Positions 32,994 through 41,132 of a stretch of 64,000 bases of DNA are shown one piece after another. This DNA comes from Deinococcus sp045062605 (GTDB lineage Bacteria; Deinococcota; Deinococci; Deinococcales; Deinococcaceae). Below the pieces are notes generated by a model, which was not told the DNA's origin, ran no database searches, and worked only from the letters and a program-made list of their open reading frames with translations. Each line of letters begins with the position of its first letter. Within the stretch, counting starts at the first letter, position 1. The stretch is from positions 1-64,000 of the forward strand of contig NZ_JBJGDW010000017.1 in NCBI RefSeq assembly GCF_045062605.1. The letters are read 5' to 3'. The position numbers and the translations under genes are program-made.

Positions 32994-34787
32994 ATGACCC
33001 CTAGAACTGGCGTCCAGCCCACGCCCCGCATTTACGATCTGGGGCTGCTCAGTGACCGCCGCAGCGCCGCGCTGGTCACGTCGCTGGGCGAGGTGGTCTG
33101 GTACTGTCCCGGACGCTTCGATGCGCCCTCGTTGCTGGCGCGTCTGCTGGATGAGGCGCGCGGCGGCTCGTGGGCCATCCAGCTCGCAGGCGCGGTGCAG
33201 GGCGGACGCCGCTACCTGGGTGACGGTGGCCATCTGGAAACGGTCCTGCGTGCCGGGGGTGAGGAGCTGACCATCACCGATTTCATGCCCTTCGGTGAGG
33301 GGTTGCCGCGTGGCATCTGCCGGGTTTTCTCAAGTGCCCCACGGCCTTACCGGCTGGTCCTGAATGCCGCCCCCGACTATGCCCGCCGCGCCGTGACCCT
33401 GGAGCAGCAGGGCGGGGCAGTGCGGATCGACGGGCAGCACTGGCTGTACGCCTCGCATCTGCCCCGCATCACGGGGGACTCGGTGGTGGTGGAGGTGCCG
33501 CAGGACGAGGCGGCCTGGGCCTTTCTGAGCGATGAACGGCTGGAGTCGCCCGACTGGGAAACCGTGACGCGCTGGCGCGAGAAGTCGCTGCTGAGCTGGC
33601 AGGAACTGACTACCCACGCCACCTATCACGGCCCCTATGAGGAAGCTGCGCGGGCCTCGCTGCGGGCGCTGCGGCTGCTGACCGATCACGCGGGCAACGC
33701 GACCATCGCGGCCCCCACCACCAGCCTGCCAGAAGTGCCCGGCGGTCAGAAGAACTGGGATTACCGCTACGTCTGGCTGCGTGACGCGGGCATGGTGGTC
33801 AGCGCCCTGACACGGGCCAGGGGCGACGGTCAGGAAGGCCGGGCCTTTCTGGAATTCATCTGCGCCCAGGCAACGCCGCAAAACGGCCTCCCCGCGCCGC
33901 CCTTCATGACGGTGGACGGCGGCCAGCCACCCGAGGAAACACAACTGGACCTGAGCGGGTACGAGAACAGCCGCCCGGTGCAGATCGGCAACGGGGCGCG
34001 CGGGCAGTTGCAACTGGACGCCTACGGCAACGTGCTGCTGGCCGCCAAGCTGATCTACGAGCGCTTTGACGTGCGCGACCGCGAAGGGACCCGAGAACAC
34101 TGGGGGGTGGTGGAGCGGTTTGCCGAATTTCTGGTGAACCACTGGCAGGACGATGATTACGGCATCTGGGAGGAGCGCAGGAAGCGGCCCTACGTGGCGG
34201 GCAAGGTGCTGGCCGCCGTGGCGCTGAACGCCATCGCCGATCATAGCGAGGAACCCGCACAGGCCGCGCGCTGGAAGGCGGCGGCGGCGGCGGCGCGGCA
34301 GTGGGTCATGGCTCACGCTCTGAACGCCGAGGGCGCGTACGCCTACGTGGCCGGGCAAGAGGGTGTGGACGTGACGGCGGCCCTGTATCCGGTGTGGGGC
34401 TTCTGTGACCCCGAATCGCCAGAGATGCTGGCGACGGTGGCCGTACTGGAACGCGAGTCCTGTCAGGATCACCTGTACTGGCGTTTTCTGGCCGATGACC
34501 GGACGCATGAGGAAGGCGCGTTCCTGGCCGGGACGCTGTGGGTGGCCCAGTACTGGGTGATGCGCGATCCGGCGCGGGCACGCGTGATCCTGGACGCGGT
34601 GCTGGCCTACGGGGGCGATCTGGGCCTGCTGCCCGAGATGGCCGATCCCCGGACCCGTCAGCCCCTGGGCAATGTGCCGCAAACCTTTGTCCATGCCGCG
34701 CTGATCGGTCTGGTGGTGGATCTGGCCGAGGCCGAGGCTGCTGGGACTGCATCTGCTGGAACTGCATCTGCCGGGTCCACATCCTGA
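32994..34787 (+). CDS. GH15 glucoamylase/trehalase-like enzyme
   Basis: Glycoside hydrolase family 15 protein of 597 residues. The N-terminal beta-sandwich (about 10-210) is followed by an alpha/alpha barrel with GGQKNWDYRYVWLRDA (signature NWDYRY 254-259, WLRDA 261-265), an IWEERRKRPYVAGK motif that carries the likely general acid, and LLPEMADPRTRQPLGN then VPQTFVHAALI at the end. Family members release glucose from alpha-glucans or split trehalose. There is no signal peptide, so it is cytosolic. ATG 32994 has AGAAGGA upstream. The last 14 residues are a G-T-A-S-A repeat coded by a 15-bp tandem repeat. Confidence 0.85.
   Translation: MTPRTGVQPTPRIYDLGLLSDRRSAALVTSLGEVVWYCPGRFDAPSLLARLLDEARGGSWAIQLAGAVQGGRRYLGDGGHLETVLRAGGEELTITDFMPFGEGLPRGICRVFSSAPRPYRLVLNAAPDYARRAVTLEQQGGAVRIDGQHWLYASHLPRITGDSVVVEVPQDEAAWAFLSDERLESPDWETVTRWREKSLLSWQELTTHATYHGPYEEAARASLRALRLLTDHAGNATIAAPTTSLPEVPGGQKNWDYRYVWLRDAGMVVSALTRARGDGQEGRAFLEFICAQATPQNGLPAPPFMTVDGGQPPEETQLDLSGYENSRPVQIGNGARGQLQLDAYGNVLLAAKLIYERFDVRDREGTREHWGVVERFAEFLVNHWQDDDYGIWEERRKRPYVAGKVLAAVALNAIADHSEEPAQAARWKAAAAAARQWVMAHALNAEGAYAYVAGQEGVDVTAALYPVWGFCDPESPEMLATVAVLERESCQDHLYWRFLADDRTHEEGAFLAGTLWVAQYWVMRDPARARVILDAVLAYGGDLGLLPEMADPRTRQPLGNVPQTFVHAALIGLVVDLAEAEAAGTASAGTASAGSTS
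34741..34785. repeat. 15-bp tandem repeat at the GH15 stop codon
   Basis: Three units: CTGGGACTGCATCTG, CTGGAACTGCATCTG and the diverged CCGGGTCCACATCCT, whose last base is the first base of the TGA stop (34785-34787). It codes for the non-conserved C-terminal tail of the GH15 protein. Confidence 0.7.
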
Positions 34788-34803
34788 CGCGCTACCCTGG
34801 GCC

Positions 34804-35979
34804 GTGCGAACCGTTGATCTGCTGAGGCTGGCTGGCCTGGGACTGCTGCGCCGCCCGGTGCGAACCGTCCTGACAGCGCTGGGACTGGCAGTGGCGCTGG
34901 GCAGCATGCTTATTTTTCTATCGCTGGGCGAGGGCCTGCGGGATGTGTTCGCCGCTGAACTGGGCACGGTGGGACCGGACCTTCAGGTGGCGAGTACGCG
35001 GGCAGGGGAGACCCTCCTGCCGCACATGGACATGAATCCGGCAGTGGTAGAAACTCTGAAAAAGCTGTCTCCTACGCTGGGTATCACGGCCCTGACCCCG
35101 GTGGCCGCCACCATCCGGCAGTCGCTGGACCCGGCCCAGAGCGCGGTGTTCTATGGTCTGCCCGCCAGCAGTGGCATCGACGCCATGTTCACGGGTGTGC
35201 GGCCAGCCCAGGGCCGCCTGCTGAGGGCGGGCGACGCGGGAAAGAATGTGACCGTGCTGGGGGCCAAGGCCGCGCAGAATCTGGGACTGGGGCTGGGCGA
35301 CACCCTGGAGCTGACCCGACGGGGGAGTGCGCGGGTGGTCGGCATCCTCCAGCCGGAAAGCGCGCTGACCGACACCTTCGCTTTCCTGCCCATCGAAGCC
35401 GTGCAGCGCGCCTTTGGCGTGGGAAACAACCTTTCGCTGGTGGCGCTGCGTCTGAAGAATCCTGCCGACGCGGACCGGGTGGCCGCCGCGCTGGCAAAGC
35501 AACCACAGGTGGGCGGGCTGGGCCTGAAGATCAGCACCCGCGCGGACGTGGTGGGCAATATCGGCAAAGTGCTGAACAGCGCCGACATCCTGAGCGTCTG
35601 CCTGTCGGCCATCGCCCTGATCGTGGGCGGGCTGGCCGTGGTCAATACCGTGCTGATGGGCGTCTACGAGCGCACCCGCGAATTCGGCACCCTGCGGGCC
35701 ATCGGGGCGCGGCCCGCCTTCGTGCGGCGGCTGGTGCTGAGCGAAACCGTGTTGCTGTCGGTGCTCGGGGGTGTGATGGGGCTGGGACTGGCGGGCCTGG
35801 GCGTACGCGGCATCAATGTCTACACCCAGAATCTGGCAGGCTTTAATGGCGCGGCCCTGACCCCACGCCTCATCCTGGTGGGTCTGGGCGTGGCACTGGC
35901 GCTGGGCCTGCTGGCCGGACTGTGGCCTGCCCGCAGCGCCGGACGCGTGACCGTGGTGGACGCGCTGGGACGGCTCTAG
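34804..35979 (+). CDS. MacB/FtsX-type ABC transporter permease
   Basis: Membrane protein of 391 residues: one membrane segment (about 20-42), a soluble MacB-type periplasmic domain (about 45-260), then three segments (about 275-300, 320-345 and 355-385) of the FtsX domain with MGVYERTREFGTLRAIGA, the coupling sequence typical of this group. Such permeases work with an MacB-type ATPase in lipoprotein or peptide transfer and efflux. No ATPase gene lies beside it, so it must borrow one or act differently. GTG start; 16 bases after the GH15 stop, so perhaps one transcript. Confidence 0.82.
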   Translation: MRTVDLLRLAGLGLLRRPVRTVLTALGLAVALGSMLIFLSLGEGLRDVFAAELGTVGPDLQVASTRAGETLLPHMDMNPAVVETLKKLSPTLGITALTPVAATIRQSLDPAQSAVFYGLPASSGIDAMFTGVRPAQGRLLRAGDAGKNVTVLGAKAAQNLGLGLGDTLELTRRGSARVVGILQPESALTDTFAFLPIEAVQRAFGVGNNLSLVALRLKNPADADRVAAALAKQPQVGGLGLKISTRADVVGNIGKVLNSADILSVCLSAIALIVGGLAVVNTVLMGVYERTREFGTLRAIGARPAFVRRLVLSETVLLSVLGGVMGLGLAGLGVRGINVYTQNLAGFNGAALTPRLILVGLGVALALGLLAGLWPARSAGRVTVVDALGRL

Positions 35980-35982
35980 GGC

Positions 35983-36507
35983 GTGCTGCTCGTCCCAGCG
36001 AAGCTCGGCGGCGCAGCGCTGGCGGGGGCGCTGGCTGCCTGGGGGCTGGGCCGCGCCGCTGGAGTTCACACCCTGCTCTTTGCGCTGGGGGTGCAGGTCC
36101 TATTGATGTGGTGGGCGCTGTACCTGCTGGCCCTGACCAGGCCGGTGCTACGCGGCCCATTTTTCACGGTCGGCGGCTGGGAAGTGGCTCTCTACAGGAG
36201 GCTGGGAGCGCCCGTCTTTGCGAATATTCTCAGATGGATGGGCTGGGAACGCCTGCGCCGGGATGCGCGCGGCTTCGGCGGCACGCGCGCATCCCTGGCG
36301 CGCCTGGATCACGCCACCCGCGAGGCGGAATACAGCCACCTGCTGCTGGCGCTGATCTGCCTGGGTCTCGCCGTGGGCGCGCTGCGGTTACGCGCTGCCG
36401 ATACCGCCGGATGGCTGCTGCTGACCACCATCCCTTCCCACCTCTACCCGGTCATGTTGCAGCGAAGCCTGCGCTGGCGGTTGCAGCAGTTGGAAATTAG
36501 AGGCTGA
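35983..36507 (+). CDS. CrtO-like membrane acyltransferase
   Basis: Membrane protein of 174 residues with hydrophobic segments near 8-25, 30-52 and 118-150. The central WEVALYRRLGAPVFANIL and the C-terminal HLYPVMLQRSLRWRL fit the pattern of glycosyl-4,4'-diaponeurosporenoate acyltransferase (CrtO of staphylococci; YRRLG... and YPIMLQRYNR-like). Such enzymes add a fatty acid to a sugar on a lipid. The gene ends tail-to-tail, overlapping by 11 bases, with an MGT-type glycosyltransferase, so the two could make an acylated glycolipid. GTG start 3 bases after the permease stop. The family call rests on short motifs. Confidence 0.55.
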   Translation: MLLVPAKLGGAALAGALAAWGLGRAAGVHTLLFALGVQVLLMWWALYLLALTRPVLRGPFFTVGGWEVALYRRLGAPVFANILRWMGWERLRRDARGFGGTRASLARLDHATREAEYSHLLLALICLGLAVGALRLRAADTAGWLLLTTIPSHLYPVMLQRSLRWRLQQLEIRG

Positions 36508-37819
36508 TTGTCCGTTCCACCGCCCGCCCTGTCCGCGCCAACTGTTCCACCAGCGTCGCGGCCTCGTTCGGCGCGTCGTGCAGGCGCATCTCGGCTCCCA
36601 GCGTCTGCGCCCGCTGCCGCTGGGAGCTGTCGCCCAGCAGGCCCAGCACCGCCCGGCGAATGCGCTCGGGCGTGGGGCGGGCCGTTCGTAAATTCAGGCC
36701 TACCCCCGCGTACGCCACGCGGCCCGCCACCTCCGTCTTGTCCTCGCTGCCGCCCGCCACCACCACCGGGACACCGTGCGCCAGCGCCGACTGCACGCCG
36801 CCGTAGCCACCATTGGTCACGTACACCGAGACGTGTGGCAGCAGCGCCGCGAAAGGAACGAAGGCCGCTGCACGGGCGTTGGCAGGCAGGCTGTCCAGAC
36901 CACCCGCACCCGCCGCGATCACCAGCACGTCCTCATTTTCCAGCGCCCTCAGGGTGGGCAGGATCAGCTCACGCGGATCGGTGGCGAGGGTGCCCTGGGT
37001 CACCAGCACCACTGGGCGTTTTGCTTCCAGAACGTCCGGCCACCACGCGGGCAGGTTCATCTGCCCCGGAACAGGCGGCGTGATTGGACCGATGAAATGC
37101 AGGGTGCGCGGCAGATCGCTTTGTGGGTACTCGAAGCCGGGGACGGTGGGCTGAAGCATCAGGTGGGGCGAGGGCGGCAGGGCGAAGGGCCGGGGCCGCA
37201 CGCCCATGCGCCCGCAGGCTGCCGCCAGATCACGCGACGCCGCCCCAAAGACGGTCTGCTGCGTCAGCCAGTGCAGAGCGCGGTTTCTGGCCCGACCTGC
37301 GGGCGTAGCAGATGGCGGCAGCCCCAGCCCGAACGGCGCGGTATCGCGGCTCTGAATGCCCAGCGGTAAGACGCCCAGCAGCGCGCAGGGTGGCCCACCC
37401 ACCTCTGCGTGCAGCAGCGCCGCCACCAGCGTCTGATCGGCCAGCACGGCGTCGGCGGGCCAGTCCCGCTGAATCTGGCGCAGATCGTGCATGTTGCCCT
37501 CGATCCCGCCCACGAAGATCTGTTGCACGTCGTATTGCAACTGCCGCAGACCGCGCCGCCGGTTGCGCTGAGGGAAAGTGGCCCCGAAATCGGCATCGTC
37601 GAAATCGCGGGCGTGGACGAAGGGCAGAAATTCGGCCCCTGCCGCTTCCACCCGCGCCGCGTACCTGCGTCCGATGTACCAGCGCACGGCATGCCCGCGC
37701 CGCGCCAGTTCCCGCACGATGGGCAGCAGCGGCAGAACATGCCCGGCGATGGGCTGCGAGGCGATCAGGATGCGGGGCAGAGGGGACCTCGCGCACGGAT
37801 TTGCGCACAGAGAAGCCAC
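36497..37819 (-). CDS. MGT/CrtX-type UDP-glycosyltransferase
   Basis: GT1-family glycosyltransferase of 440 residues. The N-terminal acceptor domain opens with RILIASQPIAGHVLPLLPIV. The C-terminal donor domain has VLVTQGTLATDPRELI, AAFVPFAALLPHVSVYVTN and GGYGGVQSALAHGVPVVV, the macrolide/zeaxanthin-glucosyltransferase signature. GTG 37819 is used because the frame upstream enters the hydroxylase gene; the exact start is uncertain. It lies 53 bases after the flavoprotein gene on the same strand, so a phenolic or carotenoid lipid made by the operon is a likely acceptor. Confidence 0.75.
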   Translation of the reverse strand: MASLCANPCARSPLPRILIASQPIAGHVLPLLPIVRELARRGHAVRWYIGRRYAARVEAAGAEFLPFVHARDFDDADFGATFPQRNRRRGLRQLQYDVQQIFVGGIEGNMHDLRQIQRDWPADAVLADQTLVAALLHAEVGGPPCALLGVLPLGIQSRDTAPFGLGLPPSATPAGRARNRALHWLTQQTVFGAASRDLAAACGRMGVRPRPFALPPSPHLMLQPTVPGFEYPQSDLPRTLHFIGPITPPVPGQMNLPAWWPDVLEAKRPVVLVTQGTLATDPRELILPTLRALENEDVLVIAAGAGGLDSLPANARAAAFVPFAALLPHVSVYVTNGGYGGVQSALAHGVPVVVAGGSEDKTEVAGRVAYAGVGLNLRTARPTPERIRRAVLGLLGDSSQRQRAQTLGAEMRLHDAPNEAATLVEQLARTGRAVERTISL

Positions 37820-37872
37820 CCCGAATCTGTGTCCAACATCAATCTGTATCCAATGTGACCATTTTCTACACT

Positions 37873-39036
37873 CTACAGCCAGCGCATCGTGAACGCTCTG
37901 GCCAGCAGCGGCTCGGCAGTGGGGGAGAGGAGAACCTTCTCGATCAGGCGTTCGCGCCAGCGTTGTGCCCTTGCGCCCACTGGACGGCCCGCTGCCATAT
38001 TCAATTCTGCCTGACGGCCCGCGATTCGGGCTGAGCGCAGGCGGGTGCGCTCGAAGTGTCGCCAGTCTGCGCGCCCGCCCGCCAGAGCCTGCTCCAGCAG
38101 CGGGGCCAGCGCGGCGGCGTCCAGCCACCCCAGGTTCATGCCCTGCCCGCCAATCGGGCTGACCACATGCGCGGCGTCCCCGATCAGCACGGCCCGCCCG
38201 CGCACCATCCCTGGCGCACGGTGGCGGCGGACCTCGAAGGCGCTCAGCATCCGGCACTCGGCGGCGGGAACATACAGGCCAGTGCGCCGGGCAACCATCT
38301 CTGTCAGCTCCAGGGCGGAGGCAGCCCCCGAAAGCTGATCTCCGGTGTGGACCACCCAGCGTCGCCCCGGTTCTGACCCGCTTTGCCGTGGCAGCGGAAA
38401 GGACTCCACCACGCCGTCTCCAGTCAGCGACACCAGCGCCGTGTGCCCCAGCGGTGTGGTGTCGGGAAAGTCGCCCATCAGGTATTTGTCGGGGTAGAGG
38501 TGGCCGGGGAAGGGCAGTCCCAGCGCCTCCCGCACGCGGCTGCGCCAGCCGTCTGCGCCGATGACGTAGCGGGCACGGAGTTCCAGCGGTCTGCCGTTCT
38601 GGCGGGCCGTGACATGCATGCAGTCCGCCTCTTCCCGAAGTTCCAGCACGTCCACGCCAGGACAGAAAGTGCCGGACGCGAGTTCGGCCAGTCGGCGGCG
38701 TAGAACGGCCTCGGTGTCGCGCTGGGGCAACGAGAGGATAAATGGAAACTCCGCTGAGGCCGTCCCGAAGCCCAGCTCGCCCAGCGGCCCGTTCTCGCCC
38801 ATGACCATACCGCGCGTGATCGGCAGGCCCTCCGCCAGCAGCGGTTCAGTCAGTCCTACCTCGCGGAAGGCTTCCAGCGCAGGCGGGTGAATACCGATGG
38901 CGCGGGAATGCTGCCCTGGAGAGTCTCGCCGTTCCAGCACGCGGAAGCTCAGACCACGTTTTGCCAGCAGAGAGCCTAGGAACAGCCCGACTGGACCGCC
39001 TCCGACAATCAGCACGTCCAGCATCTGCTCAGCCAC
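37873..39036 (-). CDS. FAD-dependent aromatic hydroxylase, SrsC-like
   Basis: Group A flavoprotein monooxygenase of 387 residues: VLIVGGGPVGLFLG (FAD fold), a DG motif in YVIGADGWRSRVR, and VLIGDAAHVVSPIGGQG with MNLGWLDAAAL (the GD motif and FAD contact). Such enzymes hydroxylate phenols with NAD(P)H and O2. The gene overlaps the methyltransferase by 8 bases. In Streptomyces srsABC a type III PKS makes alkylresorcinols, which a methyltransferase and a flavoprotein hydroxylase turn into methoxy-quinols or quinones. The same three functions occur here in the same order. GTG 39036 or ATG 39024 could be the start. Confidence 0.8.
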   Translation of the reverse strand: MAEQMLDVLIVGGGPVGLFLGSLLAKRGLSFRVLERRDSPGQHSRAIGIHPPALEAFREVGLTEPLLAEGLPITRGMVMGENGPLGELGFGTASAEFPFILSLPQRDTEAVLRRRLAELASGTFCPGVDVLELREEADCMHVTARQNGRPLELRARYVIGADGWRSRVREALGLPFPGHLYPDKYLMGDFPDTTPLGHTALVSLTGDGVVESFPLPRQSGSEPGRRWVVHTGDQLSGAASALELTEMVARRTGLYVPAAECRMLSAFEVRRHRAPGMVRGRAVLIGDAAHVVSPIGGQGMNLGWLDAAALAPLLEQALAGGRADWRHFERTRLRSARIAGRQAELNMAAGRPVGARAQRWRERLIEKVLLSPTAEPLLARAFTMRWL

Positions 39037-39751
39037 GGCCCGGAGCCTCGTACATCAGCAGGTTGCGGAAGGGGATCAGGCTACGGACCGTCCAATCCGC
39101 CGGAGCCAGTTCGCGCAATTCGGCGGCGGTAAAACTGCGGCGGATGGACAGAAGACCGTCCTCACCGATGAACGATCCCCGGAACAGCGGCGCGATCCCG
39201 GCCCGGAAGCCCAGATACGCCAGCGGACTGCGCTGGATGTCGCTGTGGACCACCAGACCGGAACCCAGACCAGAACACAGCACCTCACTGTCGGCCAGCA
39301 GGGCATCCAGCTCCGGGGCCGTCAGGTGGTGCAGCAGGTGGTTGGAGATCACCAGATCAAAACGCTGCTCCTCCTGCACCAGATCGCCGCTCATGGCCTG
39401 CCGGAAGTGCAGACCGGAAACAGGCGGCTGCGCCCCGGCAAAGGCGATGGCCCGCGCGTCGGCATCGATGGCCGTGATCCGCACGGTAAATCCGTCGCGC
39501 GCCGCCCAGCGGGCCAGGGCACGCGGCACGTCACCCCCGCCGCAGCCGATGTCCAGCAGCGTATGCGGGCGCGAGGCCGAGAGCCGGGGGCGCAGGAATT
39601 GCCTGTAGACCTGCCGCCAGCCCGCCACCAGCCCGTTGACCGCGCCAAACTGCGCGTAGGTCTGGTTGAGTTCCTGGAGGTCACACTGGGGATCATCCAT
39701 GCGTTCGGCCAGTTGGACCTCGCGCATGGAGAAGGAAGCTGGGGAGATCAC
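39029..39751 (-). CDS. Class I SAM methyltransferase, SrsB-like
   Basis: S-adenosylmethionine-dependent methyltransferase of 240 residues. Motif I is TLLDIGCGGGDVPRALA, motif II has AIDADARAIAFA, and the DLVISNHLLHHL segment follows. It starts at GTG 39751, overlapping the polyketide synthase stop by 4 bases (GTGA), so translation is coupled. Methylation of a phenolic hydroxyl on the polyketide product is expected from the operon; the position methylated cannot be read from sequence. Confidence 0.78.
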   Translation of the reverse strand: MISPASFSMREVQLAERMDDPQCDLQELNQTYAQFGAVNGLVAGWRQVYRQFLRPRLSASRPHTLLDIGCGGGDVPRALARWAARDGFTVRITAIDADARAIAFAGAQPPVSGLHFRQAMSGDLVQEEQRFDLVISNHLLHHLTAPELDALLADSEVLCSGLGSGLVVHSDIQRSPLAYLGFRAGIAPLFRGSFIGEDGLLSIRRSFTAAELRELAPADWTVRSLIPFRNLLMYEAPGRG

Positions 39752-40953
39752 CGCACCCCGACCAGTTCGCCCTGCCGCCGTGCCATCACGGGGTCAGCCA
39801 GCAGGGGGTTAGCCAGCACAGGGTCCGCACAGCCCACTGCGCCGCTCAGCAGGCCCATTTCCACGGTCAGGCCCGGCCCGAAAGCCATCGCGCAGATACG
39901 CTCACCTTCCGGCACAGTGCTCAGCAGATCGCGCAGGATAAACAGGATCGTGGCGCTGCTCATGTTGCCGTACTGCCGCAGAATCTCGCGCGAGGGCCGC
40001 ATCTGTTCATCGCTCAGTTTCAGACTGCTCTGTACTTTGTCCAGAATGCTGCGCCCGCCGGGGTGGACGGCCCAGTGTTCGACTCCGGCGTGCCGGGCAT
40101 CGGCCAGCGCGGGTTCGTGGTCCAGCAGCGGAGACAGCGCACCCTCGATGTGCGCCTCGATGATGGACGGCACGTAGCTGCTCAGCACCATCTCGTAGCC
40201 CTGATCGCCGATCGTCCAAGCCATCTCTGCCTCGCCCACGCCGGGGGGGGTCAGGGTGGTCTCGAAGTGGTCCATTCGCAATGCACGCTGCCCGGCTGAC
40301 AGGGGCCGGGCGCTGACCAGTGCGGCAGCGCAGCCATCCGCGAACACCGAGGCGGCGATGATGGTGTCGGGGTCCGGTGCGGCGCGCATGTGCAGGGTAC
40401 ACAGCTCGGCGCTGACCACCAGCACGGCGGCGTCGGGGTCCGCCTGACAGAACGCCTTGGCCATCTTCAGCGCGGGAAATGCCGCGTAGCAGCCCATGAA
40501 TCCAACATGGTAGCGGCCCACGTCCCCGCCCAGCCCCAGCGCCCGCACGATGGCGTAATCCGGCCCCGGCGCAAAAAAGCCAGTGCAGGACACCGTGATG
40601 ACGTGCGTGATGTCAGCGGCCTCGAAGGGGCTGTCTTCCAGCACCTTGCGGGCGGCCTCCACATACAGCTTGGTGGCTTCCTGCGCGTAGACGATGTTGC
40701 GCTGCCCGGTGGTGGGCGTGAGCATGCGTTCAGTGGCCGGATCGTAGAACAGCCCCGCCTCGCCGTCCGTATCGGCAAATTCCCTGACCACGCTGTAGCG
40801 CTGATCGATTCCCGAGGCGTTGAAGGCCGCCCCGGTCAGCCGTTTGGCCAAGCGGTCCAGTTCCGGCTGCGCCTTGATCACGTCCCGAATGACCGACTGG
40901 GGGTAGGCGGTCTCGGGCAGCGCCAGAGCGATATTGTGAAGGTAGACGGGCAT
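39748..40953 (-). CDS. Type III polyketide synthase
   Basis: Chalcone-synthase-family enzyme of 401 residues that condenses a starter acyl-CoA with malonyl-CoA units. The catalytic triad is Cys155 (GFMGCYAAFPAL), His297 (WAVHPGGRS) and Asn330 (YGNMSSATILF). Bacterial members near methyltransferase and hydroxylase genes usually make alkylpyrones or alkylresorcinols from fatty acyl starters. ATG 40953 is preferred; the frame is open to 41001 without better signals. The last residues are a repeating ADPVL-ANPLL-ADPVM tail, encoded by a 15-bp tandem repeat. First gene of a three-gene coupled operon, probably extended by the glycosyltransferase. Confidence 0.88.
   Translation of the reverse strand: MPVYLHNIALALPETAYPQSVIRDVIKAQPELDRLAKRLTGAAFNASGIDQRYSVVREFADTDGEAGLFYDPATERMLTPTTGQRNIVYAQEATKLYVEAARKVLEDSPFEAADITHVITVSCTGFFAPGPDYAIVRALGLGGDVGRYHVGFMGCYAAFPALKMAKAFCQADPDAAVLVVSAELCTLHMRAAPDPDTIIAASVFADGCAAALVSARPLSAGQRALRMDHFETTLTPPGVGEAEMAWTIGDQGYEMVLSSYVPSIIEAHIEGALSPLLDHEPALADARHAGVEHWAVHPGGRSILDKVQSSLKLSDEQMRPSREILRQYGNMSSATILFILRDLLSTVPEGERICAMAFGPGLTVEMGLLSGAVGCADPVLANPLLADPVMARRQGELVGVR
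39787..39831. repeat. 15-bp tandem repeat in the PKS C-terminus
   Basis: Units on the plus strand: CACGGGGTCAGCCAG, CAGGGGGTTAGCCAG and the diverged CACAGGGTCCGCACA. It codes in frame for the pentapeptide tail of the polyketide synthase, about 13 codons before its stop. It lies outside the conserved catalytic domain. Confidence 0.65.
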
Positions 40954-41132
40954 GGCCCAGCCTAGGGGTTGAAGCTGATGTTGAGTGTGTGAATTACACA
41001 AGATTTAGGCAACGCGAAGGCGTGAGAGGGGTCATCTGTCCCGCTGATCGGAGTTGCCATTCAAAAGGCGGGGGTGTCGGCGTTCTAGAATCGCCGGGAT
41101 GACTTTCTCTGACCCACCACAGCCCCACCCGA

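Noticed and set aside
33330..34967. A 545-residue minus-strand frame opposite the GH15 gene
   Set aside because: Shadow frame of high-GC coding; His/Arg-rich with no domain, while the plus strand has clear GH15 motifs.
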